Shown here: positions 1-8,184 of the stretch, in pieces
Layout: every line of letters starts with the position of its first letter
Position numbering within the stretch: the stretch's first letter is position 1
Source of the DNA: Bacillota bacterium
GTDB taxonomy: Bacteria > Bacillota > Desulfotomaculia > Desulfotomaculales > Desulforudaceae
Length of the DNA: 64,000 nucleotides
Assembly: GCA_040757205.1 (NCBI GenBank)
Contig: JBFLXL010000005.1
Location: forward strand, 60,178-124,177
Direction: 5' to 3'
Program-made: the position numbers and the translations under genes
The notes under the pieces: model-generated
The model's input: the letters and a program-made list of their open reading frames with translations, nothing else
The model's database searches: none
Told to the model about the DNA's origin: nothing

Positions 1-518
1 TGCGCGCACTCCAGGCACTTGGCCAGCAGGAAATCCCGCTTGGGAAACTCGAAGCTGCCCCGGCCGGCCTGTCTGCCGTGCCGGACACGGCACAGGCAGG
101 TGGTCAAAAGGTACCCGTCGCCCCGGTCCTCCGCCGCCAGCAGCTCGGCGTCCGGCCCCACTTCCGCCAGCACCTTCGCGCGGTCGAGCATCCCGCCGCA
201 CGGCAGGCCCAGCGCCACCACCCGCTCCCGCGCAAACTGGCGGTCGGCCAGGATGCGGTTCAAGCCCCGGCTGTCGCAGCCCTTCACGAACACGGCCAGG
301 CGGGTGCCGGCGTAACGGTGGTCCAACAGGTACTTCACCAGGCTGGGCACGCAAAACGGGTTCCAGGTCAGCCGCGCGGCCTGCCGGACACTGGAGGCGA
401 AAAAGGGCATCATCCGGGCCGGGTCGGTGCCCGGCGCGTACCCGATCACGTACTTGACCCGTTCTTCCTTGATCAGTTGGGCGGCTACCCGCCGCACTTC
501 GTCGGCGGTCTGCTTCAC
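1..518 (-). CDS. FrhB-like 4Fe-4S electron transfer protein (3' end outside window)
   Basis: A minus-strand frame opens at a GTG (518-516) that overlaps the mvhD stop by 4 bases and stays open to the window edge, so the C-terminus is missing. The visible part, about 172 residues, resembles the coenzyme F420 hydrogenase beta-subunit/FdhB family: a conserved glycine and cysteine region (VFVKGCDSRG, then GLPCGGM) and a C-terminal CLECA that probably begins an iron-sulfur motif. The coupling to mvhD and hdrA suggests it passes electrons between the Hdr/MvhD complex and a partner dehydrogenase. The family call rests on motifs; the exact partner is unknown. Confidence 0.6.
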   Translation of the reverse strand, partial: MKQTADEVRRVAAQLIKEERVKYVIGYAPGTDPARMMPFFASSVRQAARLTWNPFCVPSLVKYLLDHRYAGTRLAVFVKGCDSRGLNRILADRQFARERVVALGLPCGGMLDRAKVLAEVGPDAELLAAEDRGDGYLLTTCLCRVRHGRQAGRGSFEFPKRDFLLAKCLECA

Positions 519-949
519 CGGTCATCCCTCATCTTCCGGTTCGGGCCCAGGGCGCGGATCTGTTCGGTCATCTCCCGCACCGTGTCCACCATCTTACCCC
601 CCTCGGAACCCGAGATCCAGCGCAGCTGAAAACGGCCCGGCTCGAAACCGGCGTACTCCAGGAGCCGCTTGAACAACAGGAACCGCCGCCGGGCGTGGTA
701 GTTGCCACTAACATAGTGGCAGTCGCCCGGGTGTCAGCCGGAAACCAGGACCCCGTCCGCGCCCCGCTGAAAGGCGCGCAGGACAAAGGCCGGGTCGACG
801 CGGCTGGAGCACGGCACCCGCATGATCCTGACGTTCGGGGGATAAGTCATCCGGCTCACCCCGGCCAGGTCGGCCCCGGCGTAGCTGCACCAGTTGCAGA
901 AAATCGCCAATATCTTCGGTTCCCATTCACGGGAAAGGTTTACAGACAT
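515..949 (-). CDS. mvhD: MvhD/VhuD-type iron-sulfur subunit, selenoprotein (UGA read as Sec72)
   Basis: This is the delta subunit that links hydrogenase or formate dehydrogenase electrons to HdrA. The frame starts at ATG 949-947, overlapping the hdrA stop by 10 bases. The N-terminal CNWCSYAG is typical of the family. A UGA at 736-734 falls exactly where the family has a cysteine or selenocysteine ([17 protein letters not shown]). Beyond it the frame continues for 72 codons with family sequence to a TGA at 515-517 that overlaps the next start. A perfect hairpin begins 13 nt after the UGA. Total length is 144 residues. Sec is known at this site in methanogen VhuD; here it is inferred from the sequence. 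Confidence 0.88.
704..736 (-). promoter_or_regulatory. SECIS-like hairpin for mvhD Sec72
   Basis: Downstream of UGA (736-734), a 13-nt spacer leads into the stem GCCACTA/TAGTGGC (720-714 with 710-704) closed by a 3-nt loop. The 7-bp perfect stem can extend by one or two pairs at the base. Position and size fit a bacterial SECIS, which lies within the coding region just after the UGA. SelB binding is inferred. Confidence 0.7.
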
Positions 950-2925
950 AAGGCCTCCAACTCCGCCAGTATTTGCTCGTTGGTAAACCCGCGCACCTCG
1001 ACGGCTCCGGCCCGGCAGGCCGCGTTGCAGGCCCCGCAACCCCGGCACAGCCCGGTGTTCACCTTGGCCACCACCCGTTCCCGGGGCGCATGGCCGCCGA
1101 TCCGCTCGGTGATCACTCCCGCTTCCAGCGCCCGGTACGGGCAAACCGGCACGCACAACAGGCAGCCGGAACAAAGCGCCTCGTTCACCGCCGACACCAT
1201 GGGGCTGGTGACCAGCTCCGGCCGGGACAGGAGCCCGGCCACCTTCGCCGCCGCGCCGCCGGCCTGGGCGACGGTGTCCGGAATGTCCCTGGGCGCCTGG
1301 CAGGCGCCGGCCAAAAACACCCCGCCGGTGTGGGTTTCCACCGGCCGGAGTTTCGGGTGCGCTTCCTGGAAAAAGCCGTCCCGGTCGGCACTGATGCCGA
1401 GCAGGCGCGCCACGGCCGCCGCCCCCGCGGCCGGTTCCACGGCCGTGGCCAGCACCACGAGGTCCGCGTCCACTTCCACCGGCCGTCCGAGCAACGTGTC
1501 CGCGCCCTTTACCACCAGCCGCCCGCCGTCCCGGTAGATTTTCGAGACCCGCCCGCGGATGTACACAGCCCCCTCCCGGACGGCCCGCTGGTAGAACTCC
1601 TCGTAGTCCTTGCCCGCCGTGCGGATGTCCATGTAAAACACGAACACCCGCGCCCCCGGCACCTTCTCCAGCATCTGGAGGGCGTGCTTGGCGGTGTACA
1701 TGCAGCAGATCCGGGAGCAGTACGCCCGGCCCTTGGATTCGTCCCGCGACCCGACGCACTTCACGAAGACCACCGTTTGCGGCACGGCCCCGTCCGACGG
1801 GCGCCGGACCTTGCCCCCGGTGGGCCCGGCCGCGTTCACCAGCCGCTCGAACTGCAGGCCGGTAATCACGTCCGGGTACTTGCCGTAGCCGTATTCCCCG
1901 TACGCCCCGGCCCAGTCGAAGAGGCTGAAGCCGGTGGCGGCGACCACGGCCCCGACCTTTTCGACCGCCGTTCCCTCTTCCTGCTCGTAGTCCACCGCGC
2001 CGACCGGGCAGAGCTTTTGGCAGATCCGGCATTTGCCGGTCGTAAAATAACGGCAGTGTTCCCGGTCGATCACCGGCTTGTTGGGCACGGCCTGGGGGAA
2101 GGGAATGTAGATCGCCTTCCGGTCGCCCATGCCGGCGTCGAATTCGCTGGGCACCCGCGTCGGGCACTTCTCCCAGCAGATGCCGCAACCGGTGCACTTC
2201 TCGTGGTCCACGTAGCGGGCCTTTTGCCGGATGGCGGCCTCGAAATTGCCGATGAAGCCGGTAAGGCTCTCGACCTCGGCCCAGGTGTACAGCCGGATGT
2301 TCGGGTGGGAGGCCGCCGACACCATCTTCGGGGTGTTGATGCACGCCGAGCAATCCAGGGTGGGAAACGTCTTGTCCAGCTTGGCCATATTCCCGCCGAG
2401 CGTCGGTTCCCGCTCCACCAGGACCACCTCGTGCCCGGCGTCGGCCACGTCCAGGGCCGCCTGAAGCCCGGCGATCCCGCCGCCGATGACCAGGCAGCGC
2501 CCGGTGACCGGAATCCTGGATCCGAAGAGCGGCTGGAGGCGGTTCGCCTTGGCCGCGGCCCGCCGGACCAGACTCAGCGCCTTTACCTGGGCGCGCTCCG
2601 GCTCATGCCCGTGCACCCAGGTGCAGTGCTCGCGGATATTGGCCATCTCCACCAGGTAAGGGTTCAGCCCGGCGCGCGCCAGAACCTTGCGGAAGGTTTC
2701 CTCGTGCAGGCGCGGGGAGCAGGAGGCGACCACCACCCGGTTCAGGCGGTGCTCCCGCACGGCCTCGATGATTTTGTTCTGGCCCGGTTCGGAGCACATG
2801 TACTTTTCGTCCACGCTCATGACCACTCCCGGCAGCCGGGCGGCCTCGGCCGCCAGCCCGGGACAGTCCACGACCCCGCCGATGTTCGAACCGCACCAGC
2901 ATACAAACACGCCTGTTCTAGCCAT
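940..2925 (-). CDS. hdrA: Heterodisulfide reductase-type subunit A (FAD and 4Fe-4S)
   Basis: The 661-residue flavoprotein is the bifurcating core of Hdr-type complexes in the cytoplasm. An FAD-binding motif lies near residue 145 ([20 protein letters not shown]). Cysteine clusters follow at about 250 ([12 protein letters not shown]) and 290 (CRICQKLCP), with two C-terminal ferredoxin motifs near 590 and 625 ([26 protein letters not shown]). All are cysteines, so no Sec is needed here. It lies 25 bases after hdrB and overlaps mvhD, so hdrC-hdrB-hdrA-mvhD read as one operon. In sulfate reducers and acetogens such complexes couple NADH, ferredoxin or H2 to low-potential steps; the partner is not visible. 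Confidence 0.93.
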   Translation of the reverse strand: MARTGVFVCWCGSNIGGVVDCPGLAAEAARLPGVVMSVDEKYMCSEPGQNKIIEAVREHRLNRVVVASCSPRLHEETFRKVLARAGLNPYLVEMANIREHCTWVHGHEPERAQVKALSLVRRAAAKANRLQPLFGSRIPVTGRCLVIGGGIAGLQAALDVADAGHEVVLVEREPTLGGNMAKLDKTFPTLDCSACINTPKMVSAASHPNIRLYTWAEVESLTGFIGNFEAAIRQKARYVDHEKCTGCGICWEKCPTRVPSEFDAGMGDRKAIYIPFPQAVPNKPVIDREHCRYFTTGKCRICQKLCPVGAVDYEQEEGTAVEKVGAVVAATGFSLFDWAGAYGEYGYGKYPDVITGLQFERLVNAAGPTGGKVRRPSDGAVPQTVVFVKCVGSRDESKGRAYCSRICCMYTAKHALQMLEKVPGARVFVFYMDIRTAGKDYEEFYQRAVREGAVYIRGRVSKIYRDGGRLVVKGADTLLGRPVEVDADLVVLATAVEPAAGAAAVARLLGISADRDGFFQEAHPKLRPVETHTGGVFLAGACQAPRDIPDTVAQAGGAAAKVAGLLSRPELVTSPMVSAVNEALCSGCLLCVPVCPYRALEAGVITERIGGHAPRERVVAKVNTGLCRGCGACNAACRAGAVEVRGFTNEQILAELEALCL

Positions 2926-2950
2926 TGCCTACACTCCCACGGGTTGGGTT

Positions 2951-3796
2951 CTAAAACGCGAATTTTACGAAATGCTTGTCCAGGCCCAGTTCCCGGCCGG
3001 ACAGCCCGAAGGCCGACCCCAGCAACTGGGTGAAGTAGAGCACCGGCAGGCCAAAGTCCGTGCCGAAAGCCCGGTTCACGTGTTCCTGACGGGCGTCGAG
3101 GTTGTTTTGGCAGAGGGGGCAGGCGCACACCAGGCAGTCCGCCCCGGCGCGCCGCGCCACCTCCAGGATGTCGCGGACCAGTTTAAGCGTCACCGGTTCG
3201 TTCGCCACCCCGTGGGCCGCCCCGCAGCACTCGGTCTTGTAGCCCCAGGGCAGCGACTCCGCTCCGGCCAGGCGGACCAGGTCGTCCATGGACCGCGGGT
3301 CTTCGGGGTCGTCAAATCCCGTGACGGCCGGCGGCCGGACGAGCAGGCAGCCGTAGTAGCAGGCCGCCTTCAGCCCGTCAAGGGGCCGCGTGACCTGTGC
3401 TTTCAGGTGCTCGGCATCGAGGCCCCCCAGCACCTCGAGCAGGGACCGTACACCCGTCCGCCCCGCATAGTCCCGGGCGGTGACCCGCGCCACCCGCTCC
3501 CGCAGTCCGGGATCCTCCCCCAGTTCCTTGCGCGCCACCGCCAGCCGCTGGTAGCAGGCGGCGCACGGCACGACGATGTCCCCGGCACCCTGCGCTTCGG
3601 CCAACGCCAGGTTGCGCGCCGCCAGGGACACGGCCAAGAGATGACTGGTGCTATGGGCCGAGGACGCCCCACAGCAGTTCCAGTCCGGAATTTCGGCCAG
3701 CCCGATCCCCAGCCGGGCGCACACCGCCCGGGCCGAAAGGTCAAACTCCCGGCCGGTGGCGTGCAGGGAGCAGCCCGCATAGTAAGCGTAGTTCAT
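2951..3796 (-). CDS. hdrB: Heterodisulfide reductase-type subunit B
   Basis: The 281-residue protein has two CCG domains, which bind the noncubane 4Fe-4S clusters of HdrB. The first holds CGASSAHS after PDWNCC and then CAACYQR; the second holds TECCGAAHG and later CPLCQNN. The start MNYAYYAGCSLHATG (ATG 3796-3794) is the usual HdrB opening. It is coupled to an upstream 26-codon reading frame whose stop overlaps this ATG. HdrB normally pairs with HdrC and HdrA, and both neighbours are present. Confidence 0.92.
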   Translation of the reverse strand: MNYAYYAGCSLHATGREFDLSARAVCARLGIGLAEIPDWNCCGASSAHSTSHLLAVSLAARNLALAEAQGAGDIVVPCAACYQRLAVARKELGEDPGLRERVARVTARDYAGRTGVRSLLEVLGGLDAEHLKAQVTRPLDGLKAACYYGCLLVRPPAVTGFDDPEDPRSMDDLVRLAGAESLPWGYKTECCGAAHGVANEPVTLKLVRDILEVARRAGADCLVCACPLCQNNLDARQEHVNRAFGTDFGLPVLYFTQLLGSAFGLSGRELGLDKHFVKFAF

Positions 3797-3873
3797 TGGC
3801 CGCTTGTCAATCGGCCCAAGCGGGCCAAGCCCCTTCGGGAGCAATCCGCATAGTAATAGTAAGCGTAGTTCAT
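3793..3873 (-). CDS. 26-codon leader frame, duplicate of the hdrB start
   Basis: An ATG at 3873-3871 overlaps the hdrC stop (ATGA) and opens a frame of 26 residues beginning MNYAYYYYADCS. Its stop (3795-3793) overlaps the hdrB ATG (3796-3794). The first 18 bases are identical to the first 18 bases of hdrB, so this is a local duplication of the hdrB start. It may only couple translation of hdrC to hdrB, or be a remnant of a tandem duplication. No function is implied by its sequence. Confidence 0.5.
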   Translation of the reverse strand: MNYAYYYYADCSRRGLARLGRLTSGQ

Positions 3874-4481
3874 TGGCCGTCCTCCATGCGCTTGACTTCG
3901 GCGAAGATGCGGGCCACCTCCGTCGCCCCCCTGATCCGGGAGGGACGGAACTTGAGCCGTCCCCGGACCAGCAGGCCGCGGGCCAAATCACTGTCCTTGA
4001 ACGGTTTTCCGGACCTCAAGTTATGCTGCAGGCCGATGCCCAGCTCGTGGGCCCGGCCGTGACGGCGCACCGAATCCAGGAAGATCCGGTTGAAAAGCGC
4101 GGTGCCGGCCCCTTTCCGGGTCCGCCCCTCGCGCCGGGCCATGATCCGCAAGGCGTCCATCAGCGCGGCCAGGTCGACGTTTTTCGGGCACCGGGTGCTG
4201 CACGTCGCACAGGTCGAACAAAGCCAGACCGCCTTGTTGTCCAGCGCCTCCTCCCGCAGTCCCAATTGAACCAGGCGGATTACCTGGTGGGGCATCAGGT
4301 CCATGGAAAAGGCAAGTGGACAACCGGCCGTGCACTTGCCACACTGGTAGCAATGCGTGAGCCGCTGCCCGCTTCGCTTCTCCACTTCTTCGACAAAATG
4401 GGCGCCGTCCGCCGCCGCCCGGGAAAGATTCAACACCAGCGCCGTTTCCTCCGCCTCTTTAGAAAGCAAAAAAAATAACAA
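3870..4481 (-). CDS. hdrC: Heterodisulfide reductase-type subunit C
   Basis: The 203-residue protein carries two 4Fe-4S motifs of the HdrC family: CYQCGKCTAGCP near residue 44 and CSTCATCSTRCP near residue 88. It transfers electrons between HdrA and HdrB. It is the first gene of the hdrCBA-mvhD operon, with the noncoding gap and ncRNA locus upstream. No membrane segments are visible, so it belongs to the soluble HdrABC type rather than HdrDE. Confidence 0.92.
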   Translation of the reverse strand: MLFFLLSKEAEETALVLNLSRAAADGAHFVEEVEKRSGQRLTHCYQCGKCTAGCPLAFSMDLMPHQVIRLVQLGLREEALDNKAVWLCSTCATCSTRCPKNVDLAALMDALRIMARREGRTRKGAGTALFNRIFLDSVRRHGRAHELGIGLQHNLRSGKPFKDSDLARGLLVRGRLKFRPSRIRGATEVARIFAEVKRMEDGQ

Positions 4482-4558
4482 TCCGGTTTTCGATTACTTC
4501 TCCGGGAGGTGCTGAAACTCCTCTTAAAAAAATTCCGGGGCCGTTTTTTCAATCCCCC

Positions 4559-4587
4559 TTGCCCCGGCTACCGCCGACTGGTATAAT
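4559..4587 (+). promoter_or_regulatory. Sigma-70 type promoter for the ncRNA
   Basis: TTGCCC at 4559-4564 and a perfect TATAAT at 4582-4587 are separated by exactly 17 bases. Both flanking protein genes run on the other strand, so this promoter serves only the RNA downstream. Confidence 0.75.
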
Positions 4588-4593
4588 GCAGTC

Positions 4594-4768
4594 AGAACCC
4601 ATATGACCCGTGAGCAGGGTCGGGGGAGGCTCTCCGGTGGATGCGGGAGCGTTAAACCCCCCACACAGCGCAAATCCACCTTGTGCTGGCTCCGTGGTAA
4701 GGCTGGGGAACACGTGAAAGAGCCCCCAGCGGAAGAACTAATACCCCGCAGACCAAAGCGGGTTTTTT
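4594..4768 (+). ncRNA. Structured ncRNA of about 175 nt, possibly 6S RNA
   Basis: The segment runs from a consensus promoter to an intrinsic terminator and lies opposite to both neighbours. It shows nested complementarity: GGGGGAGGCTC near 4621 can pair with GAGCCCCC near 4730, and inside that GGTGGAT (about 4636) pairs with ATCCACC (about 4674). The result is a long hairpin with a large internal bubble, plus a small 5' hairpin (GACCC/GGGTC). This shape, length and setting match 6S RNA, the RNA polymerase regulator. I do not recognise a primary-sequence signature, so the family call is tentative; a different small RNA is possible. Confidence 0.5.
4745..4768 (+). terminator. Intrinsic terminator of the ncRNA
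   Basis: CCCGC (4745-4749) pairs with GCGGG (4758-4762) and is followed by six T residues. No T-run follows the hairpin on the other strand. Confidence 0.8.
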
Positions 4769-4799
4769 ATTTTCGCCCGCTGCCGGCAAGTGAAAACTC

Positions 4800-4865
4800 C
4801 TACTTGATGATCTTCGACAGGATCGACTTCAGGAAACCCGGGAGACGAATGAAGTAAACGCGCAA
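4800..4865 (-). CDS. spoVM: Stage V sporulation protein SpoVM (21 aa)
   Basis: A TTG-started frame of 21 codons encodes MRVYFIRLPGFLKSILSKII plus a final K. It follows a strong ribosome-binding site (GGAGGAGGGGAAGG). The peptide matches the SpoVM pattern, in which a short N-terminal strand and a proline (KLPKF in Bacillus, RLPGF here) precede an amphipathic helix rich in basic residues. SpoVM marks the convex forespore membrane and anchors SpoIVA so the coat can assemble. The gene sits downstream of the dinG-like helicase. It is a little shorter than the 26-residue Bacillus protein. Confidence 0.85.
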   Translation of the reverse strand: MRVYFIRLPGFLKSILSKIIK

Positions 4866-4898
4866 GACCTTCCCCTCCTCCAGTCGTTATGGAGTATT

Positions 4899-7664
4899 CT
4901 ATGGCTTTGGGGAGGCAAACGTGCCGTCAAAAAGAAACTCGGCCGCCGCTTCCAGCCCTGCCTCCAGGGACCCGTAAACCGGTACCGCCGGCAGGGACTC
5001 CAAGAATAGGGCGCCGTATCTTTTGCGCACCAACCGGTTGTCCAGAATGAACACCACGCCGCGGTCCGAGGTCGTGCGGATCAGGCGCCCGAAGCCTTGT
5101 TTAAGGCGGAGTACGGCTTGCGGCAAGCACAGGTCGTTGAAGTCACTCCGGCCCCGCCGGCGCACCTCCTCGCGCCGCGCCTGGAGCACCGGCCGGTTCG
5201 GCGGCTCAAACGGGAGCTTCACAATCACCAGGCAGGACAGCGCGTCCCCCGGAACGTCCACCCCTTCCCAAAAACTGGCGGCCCCAAAGAGCACCGCCTG
5301 GGGCGTGCTGCGGAAATGCTGCAGCAGGCGCGCCCGCCCCCCGTCGAGGCCGTGGCCCAACAGTTCCAAACCCTGCTGTTCCAGGACGGGTTTCAATCTT
5401 CTATATGCGGTGCGCAACGCTTTATGTGCGGTAAATAGTGCAAGCGTCCGCCCCTTGGTGATCCCGGCGATCCGGCCGAGAGCGGCGGTGACGGCGTCAA
5501 GGTAGGTCCCGTCCCCGTCTCCGGGGTCGGGCAGGTCGGTGACCACGTACAAAAGAGCCTGTTCGGCATAGGTGAAGGGGGAGCCGACGATCAGGCTTTC
5601 GCGGAGGTCACGCGGCACAGAAGAAAGGCCCACCCGCTCCTGGAAAAAAGCAAATGACCTTCGGACGGTCAGCGTGGCCGAAGTGAGAACGACCGGCTTG
5701 CCGGAGCGGAAGAGGCCGTCGTGAAGGAGCTCTCCCACGTGGACCGGCGCCGCGCGGAGCACGCCCCCCGCGGTGCGCCGCCCCCCGCCCTCCAGCCAGA
5801 AAACGTACCCGGGATCGGCGGCCGTACAAACAAAGTCCAGGTCGCCGGCCAGGCGCTTGCCGGCCGCCGACTCCAGGTCAAGCTCCAGCCGCAGTTCTTC
5901 CCGCACGGCGGGGACAGAGCCGCCGGACAGCCGTTCAATGGCCCGGGAGAGCCGCTGCAGGTAGGCCTCCAGGCTCCCGGCGAGTTCCAGGTGGCTTCCC
6001 GCCGTTTCCGGGCCCGACTGGAGGTCCCCCGGACCGAGGCGCACCACGGCGAAGTCATCGTCCGGGGCTTTTGTACGCAAAAGACGCGCGCCCAGCAGCG
6101 CAAAAAAATGCCGTGCCGCCGCCAGCAGCGCTTCCCCGTCGCGGAGAAACTCATCCCGGTTGTCGGGATAATGCCGGCCGATTTTGCCGGTCAGCCGGTT
6201 CAGTCCCTCCACCCACCTTTCGAATCCGGCCAGCGATAAGGTGGTCCCCAGTTGCTCGGTGGCCACGTCCTCAAGGTGGTGCGCCTCGTCCAGCACCAGG
6301 GCGCCGTATGTGGGCAGCAGCCGGTTTTCCATCCTCAGGTCGGAGAGCAGGAGCGAATGGTTGGTGATCACCAGGTGCGCCCGTTCGGCGGCCCGCCGGG
6401 CCCGCTGCAGAAAACAGGCATTGTTGAAGCCGCAGTGCGCATGCGCGCAGCCCCAGTCTCCGGCGGCCACACCGTCCCAGAACCCGCGCTCCCCGGGGCG
6501 CAGGCTGAGTTCCGCCCGGTCTCCGGTGCCGGTCAAGGTCAGCCACACCGCGATGCGGGCATACAAAAGACCCTCCTCGGGCTGAAAGCTCTGCCCATCT
6601 GCGGCCGCCCCCCAACGCCGCAGGCAAAGATAGTGCCCCCGGCCTTTCAGGAGCGCCGCCTTCAGCGGCGCTTCCAACGCCCGGCGGAGAACCGGCAGGT
6701 CTTTTTCCATCAGTTGGTCCTGAAGATTGATGGTGTGCGTCGATACCACCACCCGCCGGCGTGCGTCCAGGGCCCAGAGCGCGGCCGGGACCAGGTAAGC
6801 GAACGACTTGCCGGTGCCGGTGCCGGCTTCCACCGTGAGGACGGTCTCTTGCTCCAGGGCCCGTTCCACCGCCAGGGCGACCTGCATTTGGGGCTCCCGG
6901 TATTCGAAGCCGGCGAAGTGGCGGGCCAGTACACCGCCGGGACCCAAGACCGCCTCCACGGCCTGCGAGCCGAACTCTACTCCGGCTCCGCCCGCCGGAT
7001 CCCGGGCGGGCCAATCGCTGACGCCTGCCGCTGTTGCCGCCGCCTGGATTCCGTGGTCCGGAAGGGTTTGGGCCCCCAAACGCACCACGGCGTCCACCAG
7101 GGGAAACCAGGGGGAACCCGGCGTTTGGGACAAGATGCGGTGCACAGTGGCCTGGGTGGTGAACTCGAGGCGGCAAAACCTTTCCAGAAGGGCCGCGAAC
7201 AGCCCGGCCGCCGCCCGGGCGTCCCCGAGGGCGCGGTGGTCCGGCCGCTCGGGCAGGTCCAGGTGCGCACACAAAAATTCCAGGCGGTACGAGGGCAGTC
7301 CGGGCAGCACCAGCCGCGCCAGGTCCGCGGTGTCATACGCCCGCGCCGCCCGGTAACCGGCGTGACGGGCCAGGAAGGCCAGGTCGAAGTCCACGTGGTG
7401 CCCGGTCACCGGCCCGCTCCCGAGGAAGGCGGTCACCGCCGGGCGCACTTTTGCCCAATCCGGCGCGTCCGCCAGATCGGCGTCGTTCAGGCCGGTCAGG
7501 CTCTTGATCCGCGCCGGCAAAGGGCGCGACGGGCGCACCAGGGCGTGGAAAACCGCCCCGGATTTCCCGTCCTCGATGCGCACCATACCGACCTCCACAA
7601 TCTCGTCCGTCTCAGGATCAAGGCCGGTGGTTTCCAAATCCAACACCACAAACGTGCGGGACAC
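4899..7664 (-). CDS. dinG: DnaQ exonuclease-DinG helicase fusion
   Basis: The 921-residue protein joins an N-terminal DnaQ-type 3'-5' exonuclease to an XPD/DinG-type superfamily 2 helicase. The exonuclease DEDD motif starts VVLDLETTGLDP at residue 6. The helicase has Walker A EAGTGTGKS near residue 285 and a DEAH box (LVLDEAHHLEDVA) near 475, with C-terminal motifs ending in GRLIRT. A GTG start follows AAGGGGAGTG. This layout is standard for Firmicute DinG proteins. The segment between Walker A and DEAH has a CGFNNACF-type cysteine pattern, but I cannot confirm a full iron-sulfur set. Confidence 0.9.
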   Translation of the reverse strand: MSRTFVVLDLETTGLDPETDEIVEVGMVRIEDGKSGAVFHALVRPSRPLPARIKSLTGLNDADLADAPDWAKVRPAVTAFLGSGPVTGHHVDFDLAFLARHAGYRAARAYDTADLARLVLPGLPSYRLEFLCAHLDLPERPDHRALGDARAAAGLFAALLERFCRLEFTTQATVHRILSQTPGSPWFPLVDAVVRLGAQTLPDHGIQAAATAAGVSDWPARDPAGGAGVEFGSQAVEAVLGPGGVLARHFAGFEYREPQMQVALAVERALEQETVLTVEAGTGTGKSFAYLVPAALWALDARRRVVVSTHTINLQDQLMEKDLPVLRRALEAPLKAALLKGRGHYLCLRRWGAAADGQSFQPEEGLLYARIAVWLTLTGTGDRAELSLRPGERGFWDGVAAGDWGCAHAHCGFNNACFLQRARRAAERAHLVITNHSLLLSDLRMENRLLPTYGALVLDEAHHLEDVATEQLGTTLSLAGFERWVEGLNRLTGKIGRHYPDNRDEFLRDGEALLAAARHFFALLGARLLRTKAPDDDFAVVRLGPGDLQSGPETAGSHLELAGSLEAYLQRLSRAIERLSGGSVPAVREELRLELDLESAAGKRLAGDLDFVCTAADPGYVFWLEGGGRRTAGGVLRAAPVHVGELLHDGLFRSGKPVVLTSATLTVRRSFAFFQERVGLSSVPRDLRESLIVGSPFTYAEQALLYVVTDLPDPGDGDGTYLDAVTAALGRIAGITKGRTLALFTAHKALRTAYRRLKPVLEQQGLELLGHGLDGGRARLLQHFRSTPQAVLFGAASFWEGVDVPGDALSCLVIVKLPFEPPNRPVLQARREEVRRRGRSDFNDLCLPQAVLRLKQGFGRLIRTTSDRGVVFILDNRLVRKRYGALFLESLPAVPVYGSLEAGLEAAAEFLFDGTFASPKP

Positions 7665-7703
7665 CGTTCACTCCCCTTGCTTTCGAGCTGGCGGCCCGCC
7701 CCT

Positions 7704-8051
7704 TTATTCCCGGCCGCGCATACCTCCGGACTCCGCCTCCGGGCGGGCCTCGCCGGTTGCTGCCGGCTGGTCCGGTTTTTCCGCCTTCGGTGTGCCTTTG
7801 GCACCCATTTCGTACCCGGCCAGTTTGGCCGTCAGCTCTTTGATCCGCCGGCCCATCCGGAACTGGCGCGCCATACCCAACACCAAAGCAATGAGGGCCC
7901 CCGCGAACACCGATCCGAGAACCACCAGGGAGAGGGAGATCTCCTTTACCCGCCAGAACAGGAACTCAATGGCCACCGGGTCCACGTTCTGCACCGCGAA
8001 CACCGCCACCAGGAAGGCAAACAGCAATCCAAAAAACAAGAACATCTGCAT
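7704..8051 (-). CDS. LapA/DUF1049-type membrane protein
   Basis: This small inner-membrane protein has two hydrophobic segments (about residues 3-20 and 38-58) and the DUF1049 hallmark AVQNVDPVAIEF between them. A charged, Ala/Glu-rich cytoplasmic tail follows. The start at ATG 8051 follows GGAGAGG; an upstream ATG at 8072 would precede this site and is less likely. In Proteobacteria LapA relates to lipopolysaccharide assembly, but in Gram-positive relatives its role is unclear. It lies upstream of dinG and is transcribed away from the nitrilase gene. Confidence 0.75.
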   Translation of the reverse strand: MQMFLFFGLLFAFLVAVFAVQNVDPVAIEFLFWRVKEISLSLVVLGSVFAGALIALVLGMARQFRMGRRIKELTAKLAGYEMGAKGTPKAEKPDQPAATGEARPEAESGGMRGRE

Positions 8052-8184
8052 TGTCCGCCCCTCTCCTTTCAAAAAAGCAGGACGCCAACAATTGCGCCAA
8101 TGCCGCTGGAAACCCTATAATCTAAAAAACACCCGGAACGCAAAGATACTCAAATTCTACCACAACCGGGGGCGGAGGTGGGTC

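Noticed and set aside
515..949. mvhD as a truncated pseudogene ending at UGA 734
   Set aside because: The frame continues with perfect family sequence after the UGA, a SECIS-like stem is present and the stop/start overlaps with neighbours are intact; Sec decoding is the better explanation.
940..2925. Selenocysteine in HdrA
   Set aside because: HdrA has no in-frame UGA and all expected cysteines are present.
695..3033. Long plus-strand reading frames across hdrA
   Set aside because: They are complementary-strand shadows of hdrA and mvhD in high-GC DNA, lack ribosome sites and show no family motifs.
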